Positions 50,936 to 60,352 are shown, counted from the first letter of the stretch. The stretch is DNA of 61,680 bases from Paenibacillus aestuarii (GCF_027789125.1 NZ_JAQFVF010000046.1:1-61680); one strand, 5' to 3'. The notes: generated from the letters alone by a model not told the origin. Translations and numbers: made by a program.

Positions 50936-52294
50936 ATGCGCACTGCCTATATATCGTTAGATGATCTCAAGCGGAATTTTGTCGAGGTAAAAGCAGGCAT
51001 GAGACCGAAGGAAGCGAGTGAAGAATCCAACCGCTGCCTCTACTGTTACGATGCGCCTTGCGTTCAGGCATGTCCAACAGGCATCAATATCCCGTCATTT
51101 ATTAAAAAAATTGCCACAGGCAATCTCCTCGGCTCGGCTCGGACGATTATGGAGGCCAATCCAGTGGGAGCGAGCTGCTCGCGGGTATGTCCGACGGAGG
51201 AGCTGTGCGAAGGCGCGTGTGTGCTGAATCAATCGTCCAAACCGATTTTGATCGGGGATCTGCAGCGCTATGCAACTGACTGGGCGATTCGGAATCGGCA
51301 GGTGCTGTTCCAGAAGGGGAGCAGCATCGGCAAGTCCGTCGCTATCGTCGGCGGCGGCCCTGCCGGGCTGTCTGCGGCACGGGAGCTGGCGCGGTATGGG
51401 TTTGCCGTTACGATTTTTGAGGCCAAAGAGCAGGCAGGCGGACTGGATACCTATGGCATTGTATCGTTTCGCTTGCCGCAGTCCGTCTCCTTGTGGGAGG
51501 TGGAGCAGGTTCAAGCATTGGGCGTGACCATTCGGACAGGCACGAAGGTTGGCGTTGATGTGACGGCTGACGAGCTGCTGGAGACGTATGACGCTGTTGT
51601 GCTGGCCGCCGGTATGTCCAAGGTGCCGATGCTGGGCATCGAAGGCGAGACGCTATGCGGCGTCTATGATGCGATCGACTTCGTTGAAGCGACGAAAACG
51701 GCTTTGGATACGCAGCTGATTGGCAAGCGCGTGGCGGTCATCGGCGCGGGGAATACCGCGATCGATGCGGCGACTTGTTCCGTACGCCTCGGTGCGGCGC
51801 AAGTGCAAATTGTGTATCGCCGGACGGAAGCGGAGATGACGGCGTACGATTTTGAGTTTGATTTTGCCAAAAAAGACGGCGTTGTGTTTCGTTGGCTGAC
51901 CGCTCCAAAACGGATCATCGGCGGCAATAGCGGCGAGGTTGTTGGACTGGAGTGCATCCGCATGGAATTGGAAGATGGAGGCTCCGGCAGAAAGCGGCCC
52001 GTACCGGTCGCAGGTTCGGAATTTGTGCTTGAGGTCGATGCGGTCGTGAAAGCAATCGGGCAAACGCGCCACCAATCGCTAATCGAGCAATTCGGCTTGG
52101 CCCATGCGCAGGGCGCGGTGACGGTGGATCCGCGTACGGGGCAAACGTCTCATCCGAAAGTTTTTGCTGCCGGGGATGTAACCTTTGGCGGCGGACAAGG
52201 CGAGGCGATGGTCGTCTCAGCGGCGCAGCAAGGCAAGCTGGCGGCTTCCGCCATTTATGATCAGTTGGTGACAAGTCACAACGAAACCGCATAG
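50936..52294 (+). CDS. preT: Dihydropyrimidine dehydrogenase, PreT-like subunit
   Basis: FAD- and NAD(P)-binding subunit of 452 residues. The N-terminal Fe-S region has CLYCYDAPCVQACPTG (about 34-49) and further cysteines in ASCSRVCPTEELCEGAC; two dinucleotide-binding motifs follow: IVGGGPAGLSAA (about 137) and VIGAGNTAIDAA (about 267). With PreA it reduces uracil and thymine using NAD(P)H. ATG 50936 follows AAGGAGGGG. The stop lies 11 nt before preA. Confidence 0.92.
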   Translation: MRTAYISLDDLKRNFVEVKAGMRPKEASEESNRCLYCYDAPCVQACPTGINIPSFIKKIATGNLLGSARTIMEANPVGASCSRVCPTEELCEGACVLNQSSKPILIGDLQRYATDWAIRNRQVLFQKGSSIGKSVAIVGGGPAGLSAARELARYGFAVTIFEAKEQAGGLDTYGIVSFRLPQSVSLWEVEQVQALGVTIRTGTKVGVDVTADELLETYDAVVLAAGMSKVPMLGIEGETLCGVYDAIDFVEATKTALDTQLIGKRVAVIGAGNTAIDAATCSVRLGAAQVQIVYRRTEAEMTAYDFEFDFAKKDGVVFRWLTAPKRIIGGNSGEVVGLECIRMELEDGGSGRKRPVPVAGSEFVLEVDAVVKAIGQTRHQSLIEQFGLAHAQGAVTVDPRTGQTSHPKVFAAGDVTFGGGQGEAMVVSAAQQGKLAASAIYDQLVTSHNETA

Positions 52295-52305
52295 GGGGAA
52301 TCCGG

Positions 52306-53571
52306 ATGGCAGACTTACGAATAAACTTGGCCGGCATCGCCTCGCCGAATCCGTTCTGGCTGGCGTCCGCGCCGCCGACGAATACAGGATATCAAGTGCA
52401 GCGGGCGTTCGAAGCGGGATGGGGCGGCGCGGTTTGGAAAACGCTGGGCGATCCGATTATCAATACGTCCTCGCGGTTTGCTGCGGTTCATTTTAATGGG
52501 CAGCGTGTAGCTGGGTTTAACAATATTGAGCTGATCACGGACCGGCCGCTAGAGGTGAATCTCAAAGAAATTTACGAAACGAAAAAACGGTTCCCGCACA
52601 ACGTCATCGTCGCTTCACTGATGGTTGAACCCAAACAGGAGAAGTGGCATGAAATTGTAAAAAAAGTCGAGGCCATCGGGGTCGACGGCCTGGAGTTGAA
52701 CTTCGGCTGTCCACATGGGATGGCCGAGCGCGGCATGGGCTCGGCCTCGGGCCAACAGCCGGACTTGGTGGAGGCGCAGACGATGTGGGTCAAGGAGGTC
52801 GCGACGACGCCTGTCATCGTCAAGCTGACGCCGAATATCACCGATATTACGGCGACAGCCAAGGCGGCTGTGCGAGGCGGCGCAGATGCGATCTCGCTCA
52901 TCAACACGATCAACTCGCTTGCCGGCGTGGACCTGGATACGTGGAACACGATCCCGCATGTCGGCGGCAAAGGCGCGCACGGCGGCTATTGCGGGCCGGC
53001 CGTCAAGCCCATTGCGCTGAACATGGTCGCCGAATGCGCGCGCAATGCTGCTGTCGGCGTGCCGATCTCGGGCATTGGCGGCATCTCGTCATGGCGTGAT
53101 GCGGTTGAGTTCATGCTGATGGGAGCGACCGGCGTGCAGGTATGCACAGCGGTGATGCACCATGGCTTCCGCATTGTGGAAGAGATGATCGATGGGCTGA
53201 ACAACTACCTCGATGACAAAGGGCTCAGCAGCGTAAACGAGCTTATCGGCCGATCCGTTCCCCGCTATTCCGATTGGGGAAATCTGGATTTGAACTATGC
53301 GGTGGTCGCCCGGATCGACACGGACACGTGCATCAACTGCAATAAATGCCATATTGCCTGTGAAGATACGTCCCATCAATGTATTGATCGGATAACGGGG
53401 GAAGATGGCAGGGCGTATTTGCAGGTACGTGAAGAGGATTGTGTCGGCTGTAACTTATGCTCGATCGTCTGTCCGGTAGAGGGAGCGATATCCATGGTCG
53501 AGGTGCCCTCTGGGGAAGGCATCATGACGTGGAATGAGAGGCAAGCTGCATTAGCTCGACTTTCACCTTGA
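52306..53571 (+). CDS. preA: Dihydropyrimidine dehydrogenase subunit PreA
   Basis: FMN- and Fe-S-binding subunit of 421 residues. The TIM barrel (about 1-310) has NFGCPHGMAERGMGSASGQ, containing the catalytic cysteine region, and a C-terminal ferredoxin domain (about 335-400) carries CINCNKCHIAC and CVGCNLCSIVCPVEG. It reduces the 5,6 double bond of uracil/thymine. Position between preT and dihydropyrimidinase confirms the pathway. Confidence 0.94.
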   Translation: MADLRINLAGIASPNPFWLASAPPTNTGYQVQRAFEAGWGGAVWKTLGDPIINTSSRFAAVHFNGQRVAGFNNIELITDRPLEVNLKEIYETKKRFPHNVIVASLMVEPKQEKWHEIVKKVEAIGVDGLELNFGCPHGMAERGMGSASGQQPDLVEAQTMWVKEVATTPVIVKLTPNITDITATAKAAVRGGADAISLINTINSLAGVDLDTWNTIPHVGGKGAHGGYCGPAVKPIALNMVAECARNAAVGVPISGIGGISSWRDAVEFMLMGATGVQVCTAVMHHGFRIVEEMIDGLNNYLDDKGLSSVNELIGRSVPRYSDWGNLDLNYAVVARIDTDTCINCNKCHIACEDTSHQCIDRITGEDGRAYLQVREEDCVGCNLCSIVCPVEGAISMVEVPSGEGIMTWNERQAALARLSP

Positions 53572-53602
53572 TCATAAGATCAGAAGGAGGCGAAATGGAA
53601 TC

Positions 53603-55003
53603 ATGGCTAAATTGATCAAAAACGGAACGATTGTCACGGCTGCCGACCAATATCAGGCGGATATCCTCATCGAGGGCGACATCATTACCCGGATTGGCTT
53701 GAATCTGGACATCGAGGATGCCGAGGTTATCGATGCGTCTGGACGTTATGTTTTCCCGGGAGGCGTTGATCCGCATACCCACCTGGATATGCCTTTCGGC
53801 GGCACCGTGACGGCCGACAATTTCGAAACGGGGACGAAAGCCGCCGCATTTGGCGGAACGACGACGATCATTGATTTTTGCCTGACCAATAAAGGGGTCC
53901 CGCTGAGCCGTTCTGTGCAAACATGGCACGATAAAGCCACGGGAAAAGCTGTCATTGATTATGGTTTTCATTTGATGATTGCGGAAATGACCGAAGATGT
54001 GCTCGCAGAGCTGCCGATCATGATCAAGGAAGAGGGTATCACTTCACTGAAAGTGTTCATGGCTTATAAAAACGTATTCCAGGCAGACGACGGGACGCTG
54101 TACCGCACGCTGATCGAGGCGAAACAGCACGGAGCGCTCGTCATGGTGCATGCGGAGAACGGGGACGTCATTGAGCACTTGATTGCCAAGGCACTCGCCG
54201 AAGGGAAGACGGAGCCGATCTATCACGCGCTGACACGCCCTTCGGTGATCGAAGGCGAAGCGACGGGACGGGCGGCGAAGCTGACGCAGCTGGCGAATTC
54301 GCAGCTATATGTCGTCCATGTCACTTGTCAGGAGGCCGTCGAGCAGATCGCTGAAGCGCGGAACCGAGGTGTGGACGTGTGGGGAGAGACATGTCCGCAA
54401 TATTTGCTGCTGGATCAGACGAGTCTGGAGAAAGATGACTTTGAAGGCGCGAAATACGTATGGTCGCCACCGCTTCGCGCAAGGGATCATCAGGAAGCGC
54501 TCTGGAACGCTTTGAAGAACGGGCAGCTGCAGACGCTTGGCTCGGATCACTGTTCTTTTAATTTTAAAGGTCAAAAAGAGCTGGGATTAGGTGATTTCAG
54601 CAAAATCCCTAATGGCGGTCCGACGATCGAAGACAGGTTCTCGATCTTGTTCTCTGAAGGTGTGAAGAAAGGGCGAATCACACTAAATCAATTCGTTGAT
54701 ATCGTATCGACACGGAGCGCGAAGCTTTTTGGTTTATTCCCCCAAAAAGGAACGATTGCCGTCGGCTGCGATGCGGATATCGTCATTTTTGACCCGAATG
54801 TGCAGCGCACACTTTCAGCGGAAACGCATCATATGAATGTGGATTATAATCCGTTCGAGGGCATGACCATTACCGGCGAGCCGGTTTCGGTCTTATCGCG
54901 AGGCAAGTTTGTCATTCGGGACAAACAATTCGTCGGATCTCCAGGTGCCGGGCAATTTCTGAAGCGGTCGATTTACAACTCGGCTGCGCCTGGCGTGATA
55001 TAG
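53603..55003 (+). CDS. hydA: Dihydropyrimidinase
   Basis: Zinc amidohydrolase opening the ring of dihydrouracil or dihydrothymine to N-carbamoyl-beta-amino acids; 466 residues. The HxH motif is DPHTHLD (about 56-62) and the carbamylated lysine is in SLKVFMAYKN near 148-150; later VHAENGD and GSDHCSF supply ligands and the catalytic aspartate. ATG 53603 follows AAGGAGG. The next pathway enzyme, beta-ureidopropionase, is not in the window. Confidence 0.94.
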   Translation: MAKLIKNGTIVTAADQYQADILIEGDIITRIGLNLDIEDAEVIDASGRYVFPGGVDPHTHLDMPFGGTVTADNFETGTKAAAFGGTTTIIDFCLTNKGVPLSRSVQTWHDKATGKAVIDYGFHLMIAEMTEDVLAELPIMIKEEGITSLKVFMAYKNVFQADDGTLYRTLIEAKQHGALVMVHAENGDVIEHLIAKALAEGKTEPIYHALTRPSVIEGEATGRAAKLTQLANSQLYVVHVTCQEAVEQIAEARNRGVDVWGETCPQYLLLDQTSLEKDDFEGAKYVWSPPLRARDHQEALWNALKNGQLQTLGSDHCSFNFKGQKELGLGDFSKIPNGGPTIEDRFSILFSEGVKKGRITLNQFVDIVSTRSAKLFGLFPQKGTIAVGCDADIVIFDPNVQRTLSAETHHMNVDYNPFEGMTITGEPVSVLSRGKFVIRDKQFVGSPGAGQFLKRSIYNSAAPGVI

Positions 55004-55012
55004 GGGGAGCTT

Positions 55013-55225
55013 ATGAGCGAGTATGAGCAATATTTGAAGGAGAAGCAGCAGTTAGAGGTGTTGGTGGCACTGCTTTACAAAATCACAAGTGTCAAAGAGA
55101 ATTTGAGCGGAGCTTACGTGCATTTGGAGAATGCCCAAGGCGAAACCGCCATTCTTCATCTGGAGACAGCGAACGCCCGCAAATATTTGGGCACCGTTCT
55201 CATCCAGCAGGAAAGTTCTGCATGA
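55013..55225 (+). CDS. Hypothetical small protein, end of pyrimidine operon
   Basis: Unrecognised protein of 70 residues. Its ATG lies nine nt after the hydA stop, behind GGGGGAG, and a terminator follows, so it is the last gene of the operon. The N-terminal half looks like a charged helix (SEYEQYLKEKQQLEVLVALLYK). Confidence 0.7.
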   Translation: MSEYEQYLKEKQQLEVLVALLYKITSVKENLSGAYVHLENAQGETAILHLETANARKYLGTVLIQQESSA

Positions 55226-55233
55226 GCGTTACG

Positions 55234-55258
55234 AACCGCACCCTAAGTGCGGTTTTTT
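55234..55258 (+). terminator. Terminator of the pyrimidine operon
   Basis: Perfect AACCGCA/TGCGGTT stem (55234-55240/55248-55254) and T run. Confidence 0.85.
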
Positions 55259-55391
55259 AAATGGAAAAAACCAACTTGATTACGATACGGAATGTATCAA
55301 CAAATAAGATTATAACGAAATTGATTCATTATAAAAGCAGCGGAAACAAAGAATTTATCCATTTAAGCCTAGTGAATACGGGATGACCGGG

Positions 55392-55417
55392 AAGCCGCAG
55401 CCAACAGCGGCTTTTTT
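55392..55417 (+). terminator. Second terminator before the ABC exporter
   Basis: AAGCCGC/GCGGCTT stem (55392-55398/55407-55413) with a seven-T run. Confidence 0.85.
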
Positions 55418-55439
55418 GCTTTGCTTGGGAAATCCTTGA

Positions 55440-55468
55440 TTGTCGTTAACGTGTGAATTTAGTATGAT
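55440..55468 (+). promoter_or_regulatory. Promoter of ABC exporter operon
   Basis: TTGTCG at 55440-55445, 17-nt spacer, TATGAT at 55463-55468, 43 nt before the first ABC gene. Confidence 0.5.
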
Positions 55469-55511
55469 GGATTGTACGAACTGGAAAAAATCAACAGGAG
55501 GACTTTCCTAC

Positions 55512-57272
55512 ATGCAGCGCTCCAAAACGAACCATTCGGTGCGGCAATATTATGAAATTTTGCACCGGTATTTGTTGCCGCAGCGAGGCACGCTCATCGT
55601 ACTTGCCTTGTTATTATTTACCTCAATCGGCATGCAGCTGATTAACCCGCAAATTATTCGCTATTTCATCGATACAGCCCAGTCGCTGGGGGATTTACAG
55701 CCGCTTTTCGTTGCGGCCGGATTGTTTATCGCATTTTCGCTCATTCAGCAGCTTATCTCCGTGATTGCCACGTATTACAGTGAAAATGTCGGCTGGAAAA
55801 CAACGAACACGCTGCGTGTCGACCTGGCTGCACATTGTTTGTCACTGGACATGACGTTTCACAAATCACACACGTCGGGTTCGCTGATCGAACGGGTGGA
55901 TGGGGATGTGAATGCGCTGGCGAATTTTTTCTCCAGCATGATTATTCATCTCGTCGGCAATTTACTGCTGATGATCGGCATTATCGTTTTACTTTTTCGC
56001 GAAAGCTGGATGATCGGCGTAGGCATGACGATCTTCATTTTGTTCGCCATCTTTGCGATCCAACGGATTCGCAAGTTCGCTGTCCCCGTCTGGACGGGAT
56101 GGCGGCAGGCGAACGCGGAATTTTATGGATTTATCGGCGAACATCTGGAAGGTACGGAGGATGTTCGCGCGAATGGAGCGGCCGGGTTCGTCATGAACCG
56201 CTTCTACTCGATGCTTAGACGCATGCTGCCGCTGCGCGTCAAAGCTTTTCTCGGCTTTTGCGCGATGTGGAATGCATCGATTTTGGTGTTCGCGCTCGGG
56301 AATGCGACGGCTTTTGCGATCAGCAGCTATCTGTGGCACACGTCCAACATTTCACTGGGGACCGTTTATTTGATTTTTTTCTATACGGAGCTGCTCGCAA
56401 AGCCGATTGAAAAAATCCGCACCCAAATGGAGGATTTGCAAAAAGCGGACGCCAGCATCACGCGTATTCGCGAGCTGTTCGCGACGCGTTCGGCCATTGC
56501 CGACGGCCATGGAGAGCCGCTGCCGCAAGGCGCGCTCGGCGTCCAGTTCAGAGGCGTCACCTTCAGCTACGACGGCGATCAGCCGACGCTCGATCATCTG
56601 GACCTGACGCTGCAGCCCGGCGAAGTGCTCGGCTTACTCGGGCGCACAGGTAGCGGCAAGTCGACGATGGCGCGCCTGCTGCTGCGCTTCTATGACCCGC
56701 AGCAAGGGGAGATTATGCTGGGCGGTGCGAATATTCGCAGCTGCAAGCTGGCGGATCTACGTAAGCGCGTAGCCATGGTGACACAGAATATAGAAATTAT
56801 GCAGGGGAATGTGCGCGATAACCTGACATTTTATGATGATTCGATTGCGGATGAGCGCATCATCGAAGTGCTGCAAGATCTTGGCCTGGGCGCTTGGTAT
56901 GAAGCGCTGCCGGATGGTTTGGATACGCTGCTGGCTTCCGGCGGCGGCAGTTTATCAGCGGGCGAAGCGCAGCTGCTGGCGTTTGCCAGGGTGTTTTTGA
57001 CCGATCCGGGCTTGGTCATCATGGATGAAGCGTCTTCCCGGCTCGATCCCCTCACCGAGCAGCGGATGGAAAAAGCCGTATCCAAGCTGCTTCAAGACCG
57101 GTCCTGCATTATGATTGCCCATCGCTTAAGCACGGTGCAGCGGGCGGATCATATTTTGATCCTCGACCATGGCAAGGTTTTGGAATCAGGCAAAAGAGAG
57201 CAGCTGGCCGCTGATCCTTCTTCACGATTCAGCCAATTGCTGGCAACCGGCCTAGAGGAGGTGCTGGCATGA
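55512..57272 (+). CDS. ABC exporter subunit 1 (permease-ATPase)
   Basis: Half-transporter of 586 residues with six predicted membrane spans (about 25-300) and a C-terminal ATPase. Walker A is GRTGSGKS (about 379-386); the signature is atypical, LSAGEAQ; Walker B ends in MDEASS with the catalytic glutamate. With the next protein it forms a heterodimer of the BmrCD/TM287-288 type. ATG 55512 follows AGGAGG. Substrate unknown (drug, lipid or peptide). Overlap of four bases with subunit 2 implies stoichiometric synthesis. Confidence 0.9.
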   Translation: MQRSKTNHSVRQYYEILHRYLLPQRGTLIVLALLLFTSIGMQLINPQIIRYFIDTAQSLGDLQPLFVAAGLFIAFSLIQQLISVIATYYSENVGWKTTNTLRVDLAAHCLSLDMTFHKSHTSGSLIERVDGDVNALANFFSSMIIHLVGNLLLMIGIIVLLFRESWMIGVGMTIFILFAIFAIQRIRKFAVPVWTGWRQANAEFYGFIGEHLEGTEDVRANGAAGFVMNRFYSMLRRMLPLRVKAFLGFCAMWNASILVFALGNATAFAISSYLWHTSNISLGTVYLIFFYTELLAKPIEKIRTQMEDLQKADASITRIRELFATRSAIADGHGEPLPQGALGVQFRGVTFSYDGDQPTLDHLDLTLQPGEVLGLLGRTGSGKSTMARLLLRFYDPQQGEIMLGGANIRSCKLADLRKRVAMVTQNIEIMQGNVRDNLTFYDDSIADERIIEVLQDLGLGAWYEALPDGLDTLLASGGGSLSAGEAQLLAFARVFLTDPGLVIMDEASSRLDPLTEQRMEKAVSKLLQDRSCIMIAHRLSTVQRADHILILDHGKVLESGKREQLAADPSSRFSQLLATGLEEVLA

Positions 57273-59104
57273 CGACGTTTCAATATTTATGGCGCTTGAT
57301 TATGTATAAGCCAGTTCGGTATGTCATCAATGCCATCGCATGGACCGTCATCTATTTGGCGCCAATTGCCCCAGGGCTTGTGACGAAGGAGTTTTTTGAC
57401 TCGCTCACCGGCAATGCCAAGCTGGGGTATGGCGTCTGGGGTATTATCGCCTTGCTGATGGCTGCAACATTAGGGCGGATCGTGCTCATCGTCGTCGGCT
57501 TTATTACCGACGTGCATTTCCGCTTCCGCATGGGGATGCTGCTTCGGCGCAATTTGCTGGAGCATGTGCTCAAGCAGCCTGGCGCGCGGGCGATTCCCGT
57601 ATCGCCGGGCGAAGCGATCAGCCATTTTCGCGACGATGTGGATCAATCTGAGGAAGCGGCGAGCTGGTCGGTCGATGTATTCGGGATGACCTGCTTCGCA
57701 GCGGTGTCCAGTTATATTCTGATTCGCATCGATGCCCAGATGACACTGCTGGTGTTTCTGCCGCTGGTGCTGGTGATTTCGGCAGCACAGCTTGCGACGG
57801 CGCGGCTGCAGAAGTACCGTGCGGCTAGCCGGGAATCGACCGCTAAAGTCACCGGTGAAATTAGCGAGATGTTCGGCAATGTCCAGGCGATCCAAGTCGC
57901 GGGCGCGGAGAAGCGCGTGATCGAGCGTTTCCGCAAGCTGGGCGATGAACGGCGCAAAGCGATGATCAAGGACCGGCTCATGACGGAGCTGCTCGATTCA
58001 ATTTTTTCAAATTCCGTCAATCTGGGTACGGGACTGATTTTGCTTCTTGCCGGTCAAAAAATGCGGGCAGGAACGTTCACGGTTGGCGACTTTGCTTTAT
58101 TCGTCTACTATTTGACCTTTGTTACGCAATTCATCTCTAACGTCGGCAAGTTTATTACCTACTTCAAACAAATGAGCGTAGCGCTGGAGCGGCTGACCTT
58201 TCTGCTGCAAGGGGCTCCGGCGAAAATTTTAACGATGGCAAAAGGTTTGCACCTGGACAATAAAAGTCCAGAGCGCGAGCACGAGCACGAGCAGGCTGAT
58301 CCGGCTTCTCAGGTTTCGGGAGAACAAGCGTATTCCCCCTTGCAACGCCTTGATATAGAGGGAATGTCGTATGCGTATCCGGACACGGGCAGAGGGATTG
58401 CGGATGTGCAGCTGACGCTGGAGCGGGGATCGTTCACGGTCGTCACCGGCCCTATCGGCTCAGGCAAAACCACGCTTGTGCGCACGCTGCTCGGTCTGCT
58501 GCCGAAGGATGCGGGGCGGATCGCCTGGAACGGTGAACAGGTCGATGATCCAGGCACCTTCTTCACGCCGCCGCGGAGCGCGTATACGGCACAGGTGCCG
58601 CGGCTTTACAGCGATACGCTGCGCAACAATATCTTGCTCGGGCAAGCCGAGCAAGATGGCAGCTTGCAGCAAGCGCTGCACGCGGCCGTCCTGGAAGAGG
58701 ACGTCGCGCAGCTGCCTGGTGGGCTCGACACCGTCATCGGCCCGCGCGGGGTGAAGCTGTCCGGCGGCCAAGCGCAGCGGACGGCGGCGGCTCGCATGCT
58801 CGTGCGCGATGCGGAGCTGTATGTGTTCGACGACCTGTCGAGCGCGCTTGATGTCGAGACGGAGCAGAAGCTGTGGGAGCGTATGTTTCAGCGGCGCGGG
58901 GATGCGACCTGTCTGGTCGTCTCCCATCGCAAGGCGGCGCTGGCGCGGGCCGATCACATTATCGTCATGAAGGACGGGCGCATCGAGGCGGAAGGAACTT
59001 CCGCCGAGCTGCTGCAGCGCAGCACGACGTTTCAAGAGCTGTGGTACGGCGACGAGGTGCCGGCAGCGAATCTGGCAGTTGGCGGACCTGTAGAAGCAAA
59101 GTGA
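57269..59104 (+). CDS. ABC exporter subunit 2 (permease-ATPase)
   Basis: Partner half-transporter of 611 residues: six membrane spans (about 18-310), a charged insert before the ATPase (about 331-350, rich in EREHEHEQ), Walker A GPIGSGKT (about 395), canonical signature LSGGQAQ, and Walker B VFDDLSS with Asp in place of the catalytic Glu. Thus the site made from its Walker motifs and the odd signature of subunit 1 should be degenerate, the other site active. Confidence 0.9.
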   Translation: MTTFQYLWRLIMYKPVRYVINAIAWTVIYLAPIAPGLVTKEFFDSLTGNAKLGYGVWGIIALLMAATLGRIVLIVVGFITDVHFRFRMGMLLRRNLLEHVLKQPGARAIPVSPGEAISHFRDDVDQSEEAASWSVDVFGMTCFAAVSSYILIRIDAQMTLLVFLPLVLVISAAQLATARLQKYRAASRESTAKVTGEISEMFGNVQAIQVAGAEKRVIERFRKLGDERRKAMIKDRLMTELLDSIFSNSVNLGTGLILLLAGQKMRAGTFTVGDFALFVYYLTFVTQFISNVGKFITYFKQMSVALERLTFLLQGAPAKILTMAKGLHLDNKSPEREHEHEQADPASQVSGEQAYSPLQRLDIEGMSYAYPDTGRGIADVQLTLERGSFTVVTGPIGSGKTTLVRTLLGLLPKDAGRIAWNGEQVDDPGTFFTPPRSAYTAQVPRLYSDTLRNNILLGQAEQDGSLQQALHAAVLEEDVAQLPGGLDTVIGPRGVKLSGGQAQRTAAARMLVRDAELYVFDDLSSALDVETEQKLWERMFQRRGDATCLVVSHRKAALARADHIIVMKDGRIEAEGTSAELLQRSTTFQELWYGDEVPAANLAVGGPVEAK

Positions 59105-59117
59105 AGGAGTGGTACTT

Positions 59118-59549
59118 GTGACTAGGCAAATTCCAGTAGGTCAAACCAAATCTGCAGGCTTTCAGATCGGTGTTCGAAGATCGCTCCCCGTCACCAGGCA
59201 GGCTGCCTGGCAGCTGCTGACTTCCCCGCAAGGTCGCAAACTGTGGCTGGGGGAAGCGGCTGACATGGACTTTGTGACCGGAGAGGCCTATGCCACAAAA
59301 GATGGCGCATCGGGCGCTATCCGGGTCGTTAAGCCGCTGGAGCAGCTCCGGTTGACGTGGCAGCCCGGAGAATGGCAAAAAGCGTCGACGATACAGATCC
59401 GCCTTCTGCCAGCGACAGCAGGGAAAACAACGATCAGCTTCCATCAGGAAAACCTGGCGGACGAATCGTGCCGAGAAGCGATGAAGCTGAGATGGGAACA
59501 AGCGCTGGCTGCAATCAGCGCGGTTCTCACAGGTGAAGCTTCCATATGA
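59118..59549 (+). CDS. SRPBCC (AHSA1-like) domain protein
   Basis: Protein of 143 residues with an Aha1/START-like pocket fold: VTRQAAWQLLTSPQGRKLWLG, then a strand-rich middle and a long C-terminal helix (CREAMKLRWEQALAAISAVL). Members bind hydrophobic ligands; role here unknown. GTG 59118 is eight bases after AAGGAG; GTG 59109 overlaps that site. It lies 13 nt after the ABC genes and overlaps amj, so all four are likely one operon. Confidence 0.85.
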   Translation: MTRQIPVGQTKSAGFQIGVRRSLPVTRQAAWQLLTSPQGRKLWLGEAADMDFVTGEAYATKDGASGAIRVVKPLEQLRLTWQPGEWQKASTIQIRLLPATAGKTTISFHQENLADESCREAMKLRWEQALAAISAVLTGEASI

Positions 59550-60340
59550 CGAACAGTCTGATCGTTGTTTTTATTTTAACGATGATTATCCATACGGCGG
59601 AGACGCTGTCTTATTCCGTTCGTTACGCCGGCGTGCAGCTGAACAAAATTGCCGTGGCGCTGTCGCTGACAGGGATTATCGTGCTTGTGTCGCGCACGGC
59701 CAATTTGATTCAGGCACCGTTGACTGCGAAATTTGTGGACCATGCAAAGCTTGATGCCACGTTTGATTTAGAGCGTTATTTGCGCTTAACGCTTTTTGCT
59801 TCCACCATCGGCACGTTGATTGCGATCGCGCTGTTTCCTTCTTTTGTCAGGATTAGCCAGAGAGTGATTGCCAAATTGGAGGTTGCGGGATCCATTCCCA
59901 AGCTGATCACGAGTGTCACCATTGACCAATTGAAAAACACGAAAAATTATTTGAAGAAGCCGACCATTAAACTGCAGCATTTTCGATATTTGGGTATTCC
60001 GAAGCGATTTCTTATTTTGAATATTGTCGTGACTTCATTCTACTCCGTCGGCGTGCTGGCGTCTCTTTTTGCGGCGCACTTATTGCCTCAATACAGCACG
60101 ACGGCTTCGCAAGCTTCCGGCATCATTAACGGAATCGCCACCATTTTGTTGACCATATTTATTGACCCGCAGCTCGGACTCATTACAGATAAGGCGCTGC
60201 ACGACGAGAAGCAAAAGCTTCAGCTTGGTAAAATTTATGCGCTGTTGATGACCTCGCGGTTTATGGGAACGCTGTTGGCGCAAGCGGTGCTCATTCCTTC
60301 TGCGCATTTTATTGGAATCATCGTGCAATGGATCGTCTAA
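59546..60340 (+). CDS. amj: Amj-family lipid II flippase
   Basis: Polytopic membrane protein of 264 residues like B. subtilis Amj (YdaH, DUF2837), an alternative to MurJ for moving lipid II across the membrane. The N-terminal signature IIHTAETLSYSVRYAGV, followed by LSRT-like VLVSRTANLIQAP, matches the family as I know it; about six spans are seen. In B. subtilis amj is induced by envelope stress through sigma-M; here it ends an ABC exporter operon, so envelope defence is plausible. Confidence 0.82.
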   Translation: MTNSLIVVFILTMIIHTAETLSYSVRYAGVQLNKIAVALSLTGIIVLVSRTANLIQAPLTAKFVDHAKLDATFDLERYLRLTLFASTIGTLIAIALFPSFVRISQRVIAKLEVAGSIPKLITSVTIDQLKNTKNYLKKPTIKLQHFRYLGIPKRFLILNIVVTSFYSVGVLASLFAAHLLPQYSTTASQASGIINGIATILLTIFIDPQLGLITDKALHDEKQKLQLGKIYALLMTSRFMGTLLAQAVLIPSAHFIGIIVQWIV

Positions 60341-60343
60341 CTC

Positions 60344-60352
60344 TGCTATAAT
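60344..60352 (+). promoter_or_regulatory. Extended -10 promoter for radical SAM gene
   Basis: TGCTATAAT at 60344-60352, just after the amj stop; TGCAAT 17 nt upstream is a weak -35. Confidence 0.5.

Larger units (their letters stand above)
55259..55511. other. Gap between two terminators
   Basis: A 41-codon frame (ATG 55261 to TGA 55387) has no ribosome binding site and is probably not coding. GATAC-GGAAT-GTATC (near 55284-55298) is an inverted repeat. A second perfect terminator (55392-55417) then ends whatever transcript arises here, so a small RNA is possible. Confidence 0.45.

Noticed and set aside
55261..55389. 41-residue ORF between two terminators
   Set aside because: The ATG directly follows the T run of a terminator and has no ribosome binding site.
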